Of a DNA stretch of 33,578 bases, positions 8,197-17,019 are shown piece after piece. Source of the DNA: Acidobacteriota bacterium. Lineage in GTDB: Bacteria; Acidobacteriota; Vicinamibacteria; Vicinamibacterales; UBA2999. The translations under genes were made by a program, and so were the position numbers. The stretch covers positions 1-33,578 of the forward strand of contig JAKFYA010000022.1 of assembly GCA_021731095.1 (NCBI GenBank), given 5' to 3'. Each line of letters opens with the position of its first letter. The stretch's first letter is position 1. The notes under the pieces are model-generated. The model had not been told where the DNA came from and did not search any database. It saw only the letters and a list, made by a program, of their open reading frames with translations.

Positions 8197-10002
8197 ATGC
8201 GTCTTCCCCGCGACTATTACGTCAGCGTCCGTCGCCGCTTCGCCCTGCTCACGCCGCAGGAACGATGGTGGTGGCTCTCGTGCCTTCCGCTCGGTGTGGT
8301 GACGGCGGCGCTCGAGACCGTGAGTGGCCTGTTGATCTTCGCGTTGATGGGAACGCTGCTGGGCTCGTCGGGTGGTCGTATCGGGGCGGTGCTCGGAAGC
8401 CTGCTGTCGGGCGTCGGCATCGGCGTCAGCGCCAGGAGTCTCACCGCGTTGTGCGCCGCCATCTACATCGGCAAGAACGTGGTCTGGATGGTGGCCACCT
8501 TCTACCGGTCGCGGGTCATGGCCGCCCTGGGCGCCAGCCTGTCAGACCGCTTCATCCGGGCCTATCTGACGGCGCCGTACGCCTTCCACCTCCGCCGGAA
8601 CTACACGGACACCGCCTATGGCTTCACCAGCGGCGTGCCGGCCATCGTGCACATGCTCGAAGCTTTGGTGACCCTGGTGACCGAGTTGCTCGTGGTCGCC
8701 GGGCTGTCCGTGGTGCTGATGCGCGTGGCTCTGGTCGAGACGCTGACCGCTGCGGGCATCATCGCCCTGTCGGTGCTGGCCTTTTCGTGGCTCACAAAGG
8801 GACGATTCCAGGTGCTCGGCGAGCGCCACGCGACACTCGGTGGGGAACTCGACCGACAGGTGCTCCAGGCCCTGGCCGCCTTCCGTGAAGTCACGGTCTT
8901 TGGCCGGGTCCTCACGTTCGCAAGGCGGATTACTGAGGTGGATGCCAGGCGCGTCGCCGCCGCCATGGACTTTGCCGCGCTTGAGGCCGCTCCACGGCTC
9001 TGGACCGAGACGGCCTTCATCCTCGGGCTGGCCGGTCTCGTCCTGACGCTCGACGTCTCCTCGCTCTCGCTCCAGACCGTCCTTCCGTTTATCGGGCTGT
9101 ATGCCTATGCAGGATTCAGGCTCATCCCCGCCGGCCATCGGCTGTCGTATCAACTCAACCGGATCCGGTTCGAGGTGGCGGCCAGCGAGGCGCTGTGTCG
9201 GGATATGGAGCGTCTGGTCCCTGTCGCAGTCGCCAAGCCGACGGGTCCGGCGGAGCGGCGGAGCCCGCACGCATGGCGGTCCCTGACCCTCACGGGCGTA
9301 TCGTTCGCCTATGAATCGACGGATCGCCTGGTGTTGTCCGATATCAGCCTGTCTGTGGCGCAAGGAGACTGTCTCGCGGTCGTGGGCGCCACGGGCGCCG
9401 GCAAGTCCACGCTGGCCGATCTGATCATGGGGCTGCTGGTGCCGACATCAGGCGCGGTCCTGGTGGATGGTGTGTCCATTCACGACGACCTGCCGTCCTG
9501 GCAACGCCATATCGGGTACGTGCCACAGGCGCCCTATCTGCTCGATGACACGCTCGGACGGAATATCGCCTTTGGTGTGGTGGACGAGGAGGTGGATGCG
9601 GCGGCGCTCGCGGCTGCCGTGGAGGCGGCCCAGCTTGGGTCGCTCGTGGCCTCGCTGCCAGACGGACTGAATACCGTCATCGGTGACCGCGGGACCCGGC
9701 TCTCCGGCGGTGAACGGCAGCGGGTCTCGATTGCCCGTGCCCTCTATCGGGACGCCAGCCTCCTGGTGCTGGATGAGGCCACCTCAGCGCTCGATCCCGG
9801 TACCGAACGCGCTCTCACCGAGGCCATTGATGACTTGCGGGGACGCACGACGCTCCTCGTGATTGCGCATCGTCTCAGCACGATCGAACGGGCAGACCGC
9901 CTGATCGTCCTCAACGAGGGTCGCATCGAGGCGGTGGGCACCTACGCAGAACTTCGGGACACCAGCGCCGTCTTCCGGGCCATCTCGGCTCTCGACGCCT
10001 GA
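8197..10002 (+). CDS. ABC transporter with fused permease and ATPase, PglK/MsbA-like lipid-linked oligosaccharide flippase candidate
   Basis: 601 aa; N-terminal membrane domain with YAYAGFRLIPAGHRL; Walker A GATGAGKS, IGYVPQAPYLLDDTLGRNIAFG, LSGGERQRVSIARALY, LLVLDEATSALD. Confidence 0.88.
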   Translation: MRLPRDYYVSVRRRFALLTPQERWWWLSCLPLGVVTAALETVSGLLIFALMGTLLGSSGGRIGAVLGSLLSGVGIGVSARSLTALCAAIYIGKNVVWMVATFYRSRVMAALGASLSDRFIRAYLTAPYAFHLRRNYTDTAYGFTSGVPAIVHMLEALVTLVTELLVVAGLSVVLMRVALVETLTAAGIIALSVLAFSWLTKGRFQVLGERHATLGGELDRQVLQALAAFREVTVFGRVLTFARRITEVDARRVAAAMDFAALEAAPRLWTETAFILGLAGLVLTLDVSSLSLQTVLPFIGLYAYAGFRLIPAGHRLSYQLNRIRFEVAASEALCRDMERLVPVAVAKPTGPAERRSPHAWRSLTLTGVSFAYESTDRLVLSDISLSVAQGDCLAVVGATGAGKSTLADLIMGLLVPTSGAVLVDGVSIHDDLPSWQRHIGYVPQAPYLLDDTLGRNIAFGVVDEEVDAAALAAAVEAAQLGSLVASLPDGLNTVIGDRGTRLSGGERQRVSIARALYRDASLLVLDEATSALDPGTERALTEAIDDLRGRTTLLVIAHRLSTIERADRLIVLNEGRIEAVGTYAELRDTSAVFRAISALDA

Positions 10003-10033
10003 GCCGCGCTCACCCGACTGCGTTCGGGGCTCA
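10000..10033. terminator. Possible bidirectional terminator hairpin between convergent genes
   Basis: TGAGCC (10000-10005) / GGCTCA (10028-10033) with inner CCGA (10014-10017) / TCGG (10024-10027); unpaired asymmetric segment, no U-tract. Confidence 0.3.
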
Positions 10034-11029
10034 ACGGGGCCACAGCCGTCGCCCCAGCTGCCTGAGGCCCGGGCTGGCCACTGGGCGCAGCGCCCGTGCG
10101 CACGTTCGCCTGACGGCGGCAGCCCAGCCAGGCCGCGTGTCCGGGTAGGCCTCGAAAGTAAGGTCGCGGGGCGGCCTCGGGGACAGGTCTGGCGTGCTGA
10201 GCCACTGGTGAAGCTCCCGATGCATGAAGGGAAACAACTGATGCTCGGTGAGAATGCGCCGCCGCGCGTCCGCAATGGCCTCCAGGCGGGTTGACCAGGT
10301 ATCGCTCATCGCGATGGCACGCACCTGCTCCGGTGCCTCGGGGTCACGGATGTCAATGCGGATGAAGGCCTCTGCCGGAATCCACCGCTCCAGTGCCGTG
10401 CACCCGTAATAGAGCGGCAGCGTCCAGGCCAGCAGGGCGTCGACGACCTTCTCCGTCCAGTAGTACGGGTTGACGTGGTTCTCGATGGCCAGGGTGTACC
10501 GGTACGGCGCCAGACCGTCCCACTTGTCCGGAATCTCGCGGATGCCGCGGCCATACAGGTCCAGTTCGACGCGCGCGGCCTGGAGTCGGGTGAGAAACCG
10601 GCGCCGGTCGTCATGGCCGGGTACCAGGGCCGCCGTGCTGGTGATCCAGGAGAGCCCGCGCGGCTTGTCTGGACAGGGCATGGCGATCAGGTCGTCATAG
10701 GTCCGTGTGACCCGCCAGGGCAACGCGCCGTGTGAGGCCACATACCGCGGGCCGAGCCTGGTGGGGTCCTGCATGTAGATGCGCGAATAGGCCGGCAGGC
10801 CCGCATGGAGGCCGAGGCGATGCGCGACAGGAGGTTCTCCGATGATGGCCCAGACACGGTCCGGTGAGCACCGGACGCGCACCGGTTCGGCGGCGTGGTT
10901 CAGGACCAGGACGTGGTCGCAGACCTCGACCGGCTCTTCCGTGAACGTGATGTCCTGCCACTGGAACGAGCCGCCCGGCGTCTGGCGACCGAGATCGGGA
11001 TAGTCCCATTTGATGATCCGGACCAGCAT
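10031..11029 (-). CDS. Glycosyltransferase family 10 (fucosyltransferase-like)
   Basis: 332 aa; C-terminal KWDGLAPYRYTLAIENHVNPYYWTEKVVDALLAWTLPLYYGCTALERWIPAEAFIRIDI matches the GT10 fucosyltransferase core pattern. Confidence 0.85.
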   Translation of the reverse strand: MLVRIIKWDYPDLGRQTPGGSFQWQDITFTEEPVEVCDHVLVLNHAAEPVRVRCSPDRVWAIIGEPPVAHRLGLHAGLPAYSRIYMQDPTRLGPRYVASHGALPWRVTRTYDDLIAMPCPDKPRGLSWITSTAALVPGHDDRRRFLTRLQAARVELDLYGRGIREIPDKWDGLAPYRYTLAIENHVNPYYWTEKVVDALLAWTLPLYYGCTALERWIPAEAFIRIDIRDPEAPEQVRAIAMSDTWSTRLEAIADARRRILTEHQLFPFMHRELHQWLSTPDLSPRPPRDLTFEAYPDTRPGWAAAVRRTCARALRPVASPGLRQLGRRLWPR

Positions 11030-11077
11030 GCGAGGCCCGACTGTATCACCCGCGCGGCGGGCGCACCGTCGCTGGCG

Positions 11078-12121
11078 CTACCGGTCCGTTGACGGGCGCG
11101 TGGGCATGTCTCCGTCGAGCGCGTAGGCCGCCGACAGCTGACGCGCGACGGCCGTGGCGATTTGCGGCGGCATCCAGACGCCAGGGGGGCCGACGTGCAC
11201 CTGATCACCGAAGGCGTCCATCGGCAGATAGAGGATGGGCTCGGCAAAGACGCCGTCGGCGTCCCTCCACGGCCGGCTTGCGGGCGACGGCGAGGCGAGC
11301 ACGCGCAAGGTGCCGCCCCGTGCCCGACACAGCGCCTGCATGCGCGCCAGGTAATGCTCGGCTACTGGGGCCAGCACGACGTCCGTCACCCGGTCCGGCC
11401 CCGGGAAGTGAACCGTTGCGAAGCGGCCGCCGGCAAGCAGACTGATCCATCGCAGCAGTGGCTCGGCTGGCACCTCCGGTTCGGCCGGGGCCACCGTAGG
11501 TGCGATGGTCAGGTCCCGCCTGGAGAACAGAGGGCGTACGAGCTGATACGGCACCTGCCGCCAGGCGCTGTTGATGGCCATGGTGCCGGGGAGGAGCCAG
11601 CGTCCGACGTGGATGGCCGTCAACCGGACATCACGCTTGACCGAGAAGACCTCGGCCACGTGCCGCCGGGTGTGGAAGAGGCTGCAGAAGAAGTCGCTGG
11701 CCACTGGCGGCTCGAGGTTCACCTGGAGTGTCTCTGGACGCACCAGGAGAACCGCGTCCTGTGCCCGCGGACATTGCCGGAAGGTCTCCTCAAGCAGGTA
11801 GTAACTGCCGGCGATGGAGAGGCCCCCGTTCGAGGTGAGAAAGCGCACGCGGCCATTGGGCTCCGAGCCGGGAGGAAAGAACTGGCGGGCCACGCTGTCG
11901 CCGAGATACACGCGTTCGACTAGTGGACCAGGCTGACTGGCCAGAGCCGGCAACCGGTAGACATCACGTTCGAGCAGACTCTGTCCGCCGGTCGCTTCGA
12001 TCCGTCGCGTGGCCTGGGCATCAAAGATCGCCAGCAGGACGGCGAGTCCGACGCCGAAGAGGACGCACGTGCGCAGGAAGCGGCGCAGGGCGACAGGGGT
12101 GGTGACGGATGGGTCGGACAG
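11078..12121 (-). CDS. Membrane-anchored SGNH-like protein (paralogue of 19365..20333); putative glycan O-acetylation/esterase partner
   Basis: GDSVARQFF (SGNH block I-like) and a C-terminal DQVHVGPPG (D..H, block V-like). Track ORF starts at a TTG (11953), but reading upstream in frame gives LRRFLRTCVLFGVGLAVLLAIFDAQATRRIEATGGQSLLERDVY, homologous to the paralogue's N-terminus; the extended start is non-ATG and uncertain (CTG at 12121 used here). Confidence 0.65.
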   Translation of the reverse strand: MSDPSVTTPVALRRFLRTCVLFGVGLAVLLAIFDAQATRRIEATGGQSLLERDVYRLPALASQPGPLVERVYLGDSVARQFFPPGSEPNGRVRFLTSNGGLSIAGSYYLLEETFRQCPRAQDAVLLVRPETLQVNLEPPVASDFFCSLFHTRRHVAEVFSVKRDVRLTAIHVGRWLLPGTMAINSAWRQVPYQLVRPLFSRRDLTIAPTVAPAEPEVPAEPLLRWISLLAGGRFATVHFPGPDRVTDVVLAPVAEHYLARMQALCRARGGTLRVLASPSPASRPWRDADGVFAEPILYLPMDAFGDQVHVGPPGVWMPPQIATAVARQLSAAYALDGDMPTRPSTDR

Positions 12122-12204
12122 GTCAGATCCTCGCGGTCGTCAACACTACCATGCAGGTCTGTCGATGGACGCCACCGCGACAGACGCGGTACGCTCACCG
12201 GGCC

Positions 12205-13386
12205 GTGTCGAGCCCCGCACCTGCGTCTCCCGCGAGCCCACTGGAGCACCGCAGGCGTCGCCTGCGCGTGGCGATGCTGGGCTATCCCGGCCAGCGTGTG
12301 TCGGCCGGCGGCCTGATCTATGACGCCACAGTGCTCACGGGCCTGCGCGAGCTGGGCGTGGTCGTGGATGAACTGCCGGTGCCCTGGTTCGGCTTCGGCT
12401 ATGCCCGCGGGCTGGCCGGCAATCTCCTGACACTTCCGACGCTGACAGACTACGACGTCGTCCTGCAGGATGAGATGGTGCACCCGTCGATGGTGTGGCG
12501 GAACCGGCGCATCCGACGGGCTGGAATCCCGGTCGTCGCGCTGGTGCACAACCTCACCTGGCGCCAGCATGACGGTCTACGGCGACGCCTGGCTCGTGGC
12601 GTTGAACGTGCCTACCTGCGTGGCGTGGACGGTGTGATTGCCGTGTGCGCCAGCACCCAGGACGACGTGGTGCTGACGAGCGGGGTGGGCAGACCGACCG
12701 TGGTCGCCCACGCCGGTCGTATCGAGGCGACCGGCAGGCCCAACGAGGCCGATGTCACGGCCAGGGCCACGGCGCCAGGCGCGCTGCGGCTGATTTCGGC
12801 TGGCGTCGTGGTCCCACACAAGGGCGTCCACCGTCTGCTGGACCTGGTGGCCGCCATGCCGGCCGGAAGGGTCACCCTGGATGTCGTGGGGAGGCAGGCC
12901 GAGGCACCTGCCTACGTACGGGCGCTCCGGGCGCGCATCACGGCGGCCGGGCTGGACGCGACCGTGCGGCTGCACGATGAGGTCGACAGACAGCGGCTCA
13001 GTGCGATGTTCGCCAACAGTCACCTCTTTGTCCTCGGGTCGGAGCGGGAGGCCTACTCACTCGCGGCGCTCGAGGCCCTGGGGGCCGGACTCCCCTGCCT
13101 GCTGCCCGACGCGGGGGGCTCGGGAGAGCTTCTCGGCGTCGAAGGGAGACCCGGACGAACAGACGGCACGCCTGCTGGTGTTGCAGGCCTGACGCTTCCG
13201 GTGGGCGACACGGAGGCCTGGGTGCGCGTGGTCTCGGAATTCGCAGCCGACCGGACACACCTGGCGCGGTGCGCGCTGGCCGCGTTGGCGCGACATCAGG
13301 CGCACGGCACCTGGCGCGAGACAAGCCAGGCGGTGTACGAGCACCTGCACGCGATTGTGGATGGTTGGTCGCAGCCCAGGTTCTAA
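12205..13386 (+). CDS. Glycosyltransferase family 4
   Basis: RVAMLGYPGQRVSAGGLIYDATVLTGLRELG; LISAGVVVPHKGVHRLLDLVAAM; FVLGSEREAYSLAALEALGAGLPCLLPDAGG (EX7E region). Start uncertain: GTG 12205 favoured over ATG 12109. Confidence 0.85.
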   Translation: MSSPAPASPASPLEHRRRRLRVAMLGYPGQRVSAGGLIYDATVLTGLRELGVVVDELPVPWFGFGYARGLAGNLLTLPTLTDYDVVLQDEMVHPSMVWRNRRIRRAGIPVVALVHNLTWRQHDGLRRRLARGVERAYLRGVDGVIAVCASTQDDVVLTSGVGRPTVVAHAGRIEATGRPNEADVTARATAPGALRLISAGVVVPHKGVHRLLDLVAAMPAGRVTLDVVGRQAEAPAYVRALRARITAAGLDATVRLHDEVDRQRLSAMFANSHLFVLGSEREAYSLAALEALGAGLPCLLPDAGGSGELLGVEGRPGRTDGTPAGVAGLTLPVGDTEAWVRVVSEFAADRTHLARCALAALARHQAHGTWRETSQAVYEHLHAIVDGWSQPRF

Positions 13387-14303
13387 TCCAGCCTGGGTGC
13401 CCAGTACGAGCCCGGCCTGATGCCCAGCCTTCGCCCCAGCAGCAGCACAGCACCACCAGCGTTCCGCACCAGCGCGCCAGCCCGGCGCCGGTCTGCCTGA
13501 CAGAACCCGGATGTCAGGTCGGGCGTCTCGGCGCCAGCCGCCCTGGCGCGCAGCCGGGCCGCCGAGCAGACGCGACAGGGACAGGGCCTGTCCTCGGTGA
13601 TCGTGGTGGCAAACGCGGCATTGGGTACCGCCTCCGGACGGGTCAGCGCGTGCAGCCGGAGGTGCACGCGTGTGGCGTACCCGGTTGCGGTGTCGGCCGG
13701 CATCCGGATGGGAAGGGCAAAGCGCAGCAGCCGTCGCGCCGCGTCGCGCGTGAGGAAGTAGGCATAGGCGCCCTGCGCGTACTCGACCGTCCGTGCCACG
13801 CGCACGCCTGGCGCCAGCGCCTCGCTGGCAAACGTGGTCAGCGCGCCGTGATCATGGGTGACCGGCGCGCCAGGGATCCACGGGCGGCGGCTGGAGTGGT
13901 GTCCGACGAACACCAGATCAAAGCGTCCGCTCGACGCCCCCAGCGCTCGCAGGAGTACCGGCAGACGCGGGCTCAGGTCCACGTCGTCTTCGAGGATCAA
14001 CGCGCCCGCGTGGGGACCCGCCGCCAGCCGCTCCCAGAGCGCGGCGTGGCTGAGGGCGCAGCCGATCTCGCCGCCGGTCAGGCGTCGCCCGAGCCAGGGT
14101 TGAACCTGGAGTGCCTGGTTGCCAGCCAGCTGCCGCACGGCCTCGTCGTCCAGTCCGTGGCCGTTGATCGCCTCGACCCGCTCGAACGGGACCCCGAGGC
14201 GCGTCAGCTGGGTCGCCATGTGCTGCATCCGTGCAGTCGAGGCGGCCAGATTCAGCACCCAGACGGGCAGGTCAGAACTGGAAATAGATGAAGCTGCGTC
14301 CAC
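13383..14303 (-). CDS. Glycosyltransferase family 25 (LPS-type) protein
   Basis: LPVWVLNLAASTARMQHMATQLTRLGVPFERVEAINGHGL; LTGGEIGCALSHAALWERLAAGPHAGALILEDDVDLSP is characteristic of GT25. GTG start overlaps the MBOAT gene end. Confidence 0.88.
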   Translation of the reverse strand: MDAASSISSSDLPVWVLNLAASTARMQHMATQLTRLGVPFERVEAINGHGLDDEAVRQLAGNQALQVQPWLGRRLTGGEIGCALSHAALWERLAAGPHAGALILEDDVDLSPRLPVLLRALGASSGRFDLVFVGHHSSRRPWIPGAPVTHDHGALTTFASEALAPGVRVARTVEYAQGAYAYFLTRDAARRLLRFALPIRMPADTATGYATRVHLRLHALTRPEAVPNAAFATTITEDRPCPCRVCSAARLRARAAGAETPDLTSGFCQADRRRAGALVRNAGGAVLLLGRRLGIRPGSYWAPRLD

Positions 14304-15732
14304 CGAGATCTCCCATCCAGAGAATGACGAGGATCAGCGCGTAGTAGGCCGGCCAGCGCACCCAGACTGGTGCGGCGTCCCAGCGCCGCACGGCCTCGTG
14401 TCGCGCACCCAGGTGCTCCACGCCCAGCATCAGGGCGATCAGCAGGCCGGCAATCAGGAGGTGCCCTTCGCGTGAGAGCGAGAACATGCGGAGGATATGG
14501 TCGGGATCCGGGCAGGCAAACAGGGGGCCCGTGCCAAGGCGGGCCAGCAGGGCCGCCGCGTCGCCGAGGGAGGCGGCCCTGAAGAAGAGCCATGCGAACG
14601 CGACGAGCTGAAAGGTGACGACCATGGCCAGACCCCTGCGCACCGCTGGATGCCGGTCAAGGCCCGTGAGGCCCGCCACGCGGTCACGCGTGGTCGAGGT
14701 CAGCCGCGCGACGACCAGATAGAGGCCGTGCAGCGCTCCCCAGACCACATAGGTCCAGTTGGCGCCGTGCCAGAGGCCGCTGAGGACAAACACGACCGCG
14801 ACGTTGCGGAGGGATGCCAGTGGTCCGACCCGACTGCCTCCCAGAGGAATGTAGACATAGTCGCGGAACCAGGACGACAGTGAGATGTGCCAGCGGCGCC
14901 AGAACTCCTGCACCGAGCGCGACTCGTAGGGACGATCGAAGTTGAGCCCGAGGTCAATGCCCAGCACGCGGGCCGCACCGATGGCCGTATCGGAATAGCC
15001 GGAGAAGTCGCAGTAGATCTGGATGGCAAAGAGCCAGGTGGCCACCACGACCCAGCCGCCGCCGTAGTCGCCCGGTGTCTTGTAGACCAGATCCACGATG
15101 AGCGCCATGCGGTCTGCGATCACCATCTTCTTGAAGAGGCCCCAGAGCATCAGGCGAAGGCCGTCAAAGACGCGGTCAGGGTCGAAGCGCTGGGGCGTCC
15201 GGAATTGCGGCAGCAGATGCGCGGGGCGCTCGATCGGTCCGGCGACGAGCTGAGGATAGAACAGCACGTACAAGGCATAGAGGCCGAGGTGACGTTCTGC
15301 GGGGAACCGGCGCCGGTAGACCTCGATGGTGTAGGCCATCGACTGGAACGTGTGGAAGGAGAGGCCGACGGGCAGGACCCAGGCGAGCACGGTCAGGTCG
15401 TAGTGCCAGTGGAGCGCCGTGGCCACAGTCCGGATGTTCTCGTTGAAGAACGCGGCGTACTTGAACGCGCCAAGGATGCCCAGGTTGGCGGCGAGACTCA
15501 CGACGAGCAGCAGGCGCCGCCGGGTGCCCTCTGCCGCCTCGATCAGGCGAGCGGCCGTGTAGTCGACCAGGATCACACCCAGCAGGACGAGCAGGAAGCG
15601 CGGGATGAAGCTGGCGTAGAAGAGCGCGCTCACCGCCAGCAACATGGCCCAGCGGACGCGGTGCGGCAGGACGAAGTACAGCGCGGTGGTGACCGGGAAG
15701 AAGATCAGGAACGAGAGCGAATTGAAGAGCAT
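14272..15732 (-). CDS. MBOAT family O-acyltransferase (AlgI/PatA-like)
   Basis: 486 aa; MLFNSLSFLIFFPVTTALYFVLPHRVRW; CDFSGYSDTAIGAARVLGIDLGLNFDRPYESRSVQEFWRRWHISLSSWFRDYVYIPLGGSR; GLWHGANWTYVVWGALHG (catalytic His region). Confidence 0.95.
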   Translation of the reverse strand: MLFNSLSFLIFFPVTTALYFVLPHRVRWAMLLAVSALFYASFIPRFLLVLLGVILVDYTAARLIEAAEGTRRRLLLVVSLAANLGILGAFKYAAFFNENIRTVATALHWHYDLTVLAWVLPVGLSFHTFQSMAYTIEVYRRRFPAERHLGLYALYVLFYPQLVAGPIERPAHLLPQFRTPQRFDPDRVFDGLRLMLWGLFKKMVIADRMALIVDLVYKTPGDYGGGWVVVATWLFAIQIYCDFSGYSDTAIGAARVLGIDLGLNFDRPYESRSVQEFWRRWHISLSSWFRDYVYIPLGGSRVGPLASLRNVAVVFVLSGLWHGANWTYVVWGALHGLYLVVARLTSTTRDRVAGLTGLDRHPAVRRGLAMVVTFQLVAFAWLFFRAASLGDAAALLARLGTGPLFACPDPDHILRMFSLSREGHLLIAGLLIALMLGVEHLGARHEAVRRWDAAPVWVRWPAYYALILVILWMGDLGGRSFIYFQF

Positions 15733-15767
15733 GTCCGGGGGCGTCTGGCCGCAACGATAATACGCGG

Positions 15768-16991
15768 TCAGAGCAGAGGCGGCGCGCTGAGGAGGGCCAG
15801 ATCTTCTTCGCTCAATGTCCGGTTCGCCACCCGGCGGTAGTGCGCGCGCAGCAGGCGCGCCGTCGAGTCCCAGGAAAATGCGGACGCCCGGCTCCGTCCT
15901 CGCGTGGCCAGCGTGGCACGCAGCCCGTCGTCCAGCCAGACCCGTGCAATCGCGGCGGCCATGGCCGTGGTGTCCACGGGATCGAAGAACAGGGCCGCCT
16001 CGCCCGCCAACGACGGAAGCGACGTGACGGCCGCGCAGGCCAGGGGTGTACCAGCTGCGAGACTCTCCAGGACCGGCAGCCCGAAACCCTCGAAGCGTGA
16101 GGGAAAAACCACCGCGCGCGCGAGGTGGTACAGGCTCCGCACCTCATCCGGGGCGACGTGACCGAGCTGGCGCACCTGGGACGTCAAGGCACGATCCACG
16201 ATGCGTGCGTCAATGAGGCGGCCATGTGACGTCGGCAGACCGCAACAGACCAGGGGCACACGCAGGCCCTCCCGGTCTCTCAGATGGACCAGCGCCTCGA
16301 GCAGGCCGAGGTGATTCTTGTGGGGCCAGGTCGCCGCCGGGCAGAGCAGGAAAGCGTCGGGGAGCGCCAGTCGCTGGCGAACGGCTGCCAGCGTCGAGTC
16401 GTCCGGGCGCACGCCCGCGTCATCGGGCGGCGCATTCGGCACCACCACGACGCGGTCGTCCGGAAGGGGGTAGGCGTTGAGAAGGTCACGTCGTCCCCAA
16501 CTGCTCAGGGCGATCACCGTGTGCGCCGCCGTGCAGAACTGCCGGTAGTGCGCCGTCCGCTCGGCCAGTTCCGTGGGTCGAAAGCAATCGGGCAGGTGCA
16601 GATGCTGGAGATCGTGGGGCTGGTAGAGGCTTGGCACGTCCGTGAGGAAGGCGGACTGCACGGAGAAGTGCATCACGTCGATACCTGCCCGTTCGATCGT
16701 GCCGTCGGAGCGAGGCACGTAGGCCCAGGATGGGCCCAGTCGCGCGCGCGCTCGCCGGACGAACGCCCGCACGCGCCGTCCACGGCGTGGCGGCGGGGCC
16801 AGGAGGGGTCGGCAGGAGCCGCCCAGGAGAGGCCGAATCCATCCGCCGGCCTCGGGTGTGATGAGGAAGTGGTACTCCTCGGGGCCCTCAAGCGCCGACA
16901 GGGCCGAGGCCAGGCCGGCCATCACCTGCTGCACCCCGCCATGCTGGCCGTCATGGAGGCGCGCGTCGAGGCAGACCCGGAAGGGTGACAC
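15768..16991 (-). CDS. Glycosyltransferase family 4 (mannosyltransferase-like)
   Basis: GTG start at 16991 (VSPFRVCLDARLHDGQHGGVQQVMAGLASAL); CPAATWPHKNHLGLLEALVHL; VFPSRFEGFGLPVLESLAAGTPLACA. Confidence 0.9.
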   Translation of the reverse strand: MSPFRVCLDARLHDGQHGGVQQVMAGLASALSALEGPEEYHFLITPEAGGWIRPLLGGSCRPLLAPPPRRGRRVRAFVRRARARLGPSWAYVPRSDGTIERAGIDVMHFSVQSAFLTDVPSLYQPHDLQHLHLPDCFRPTELAERTAHYRQFCTAAHTVIALSSWGRRDLLNAYPLPDDRVVVVPNAPPDDAGVRPDDSTLAAVRQRLALPDAFLLCPAATWPHKNHLGLLEALVHLRDREGLRVPLVCCGLPTSHGRLIDARIVDRALTSQVRQLGHVAPDEVRSLYHLARAVVFPSRFEGFGLPVLESLAAGTPLACAAVTSLPSLAGEAALFFDPVDTTAMAAAIARVWLDDGLRATLATRGRSRASAFSWDSTARLLRAHYRRVANRTLSEEDLALLSAPPLL

Positions 16992-17019
16992 ACGAAAACG
17001 CTATCATGCTGCCCATCGC

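Noticed and set aside
8542-9363. 273-aa minus ORF inside the ABC transporter gene
   Set aside because: Antisense shadow ORF; coding strand has full ABC motifs.
14887-15840. 317-aa plus ORF antisense to MBOAT gene
   Set aside because: Rich in D/E/R/Q/H as expected for antisense of a membrane protein gene; no motifs.
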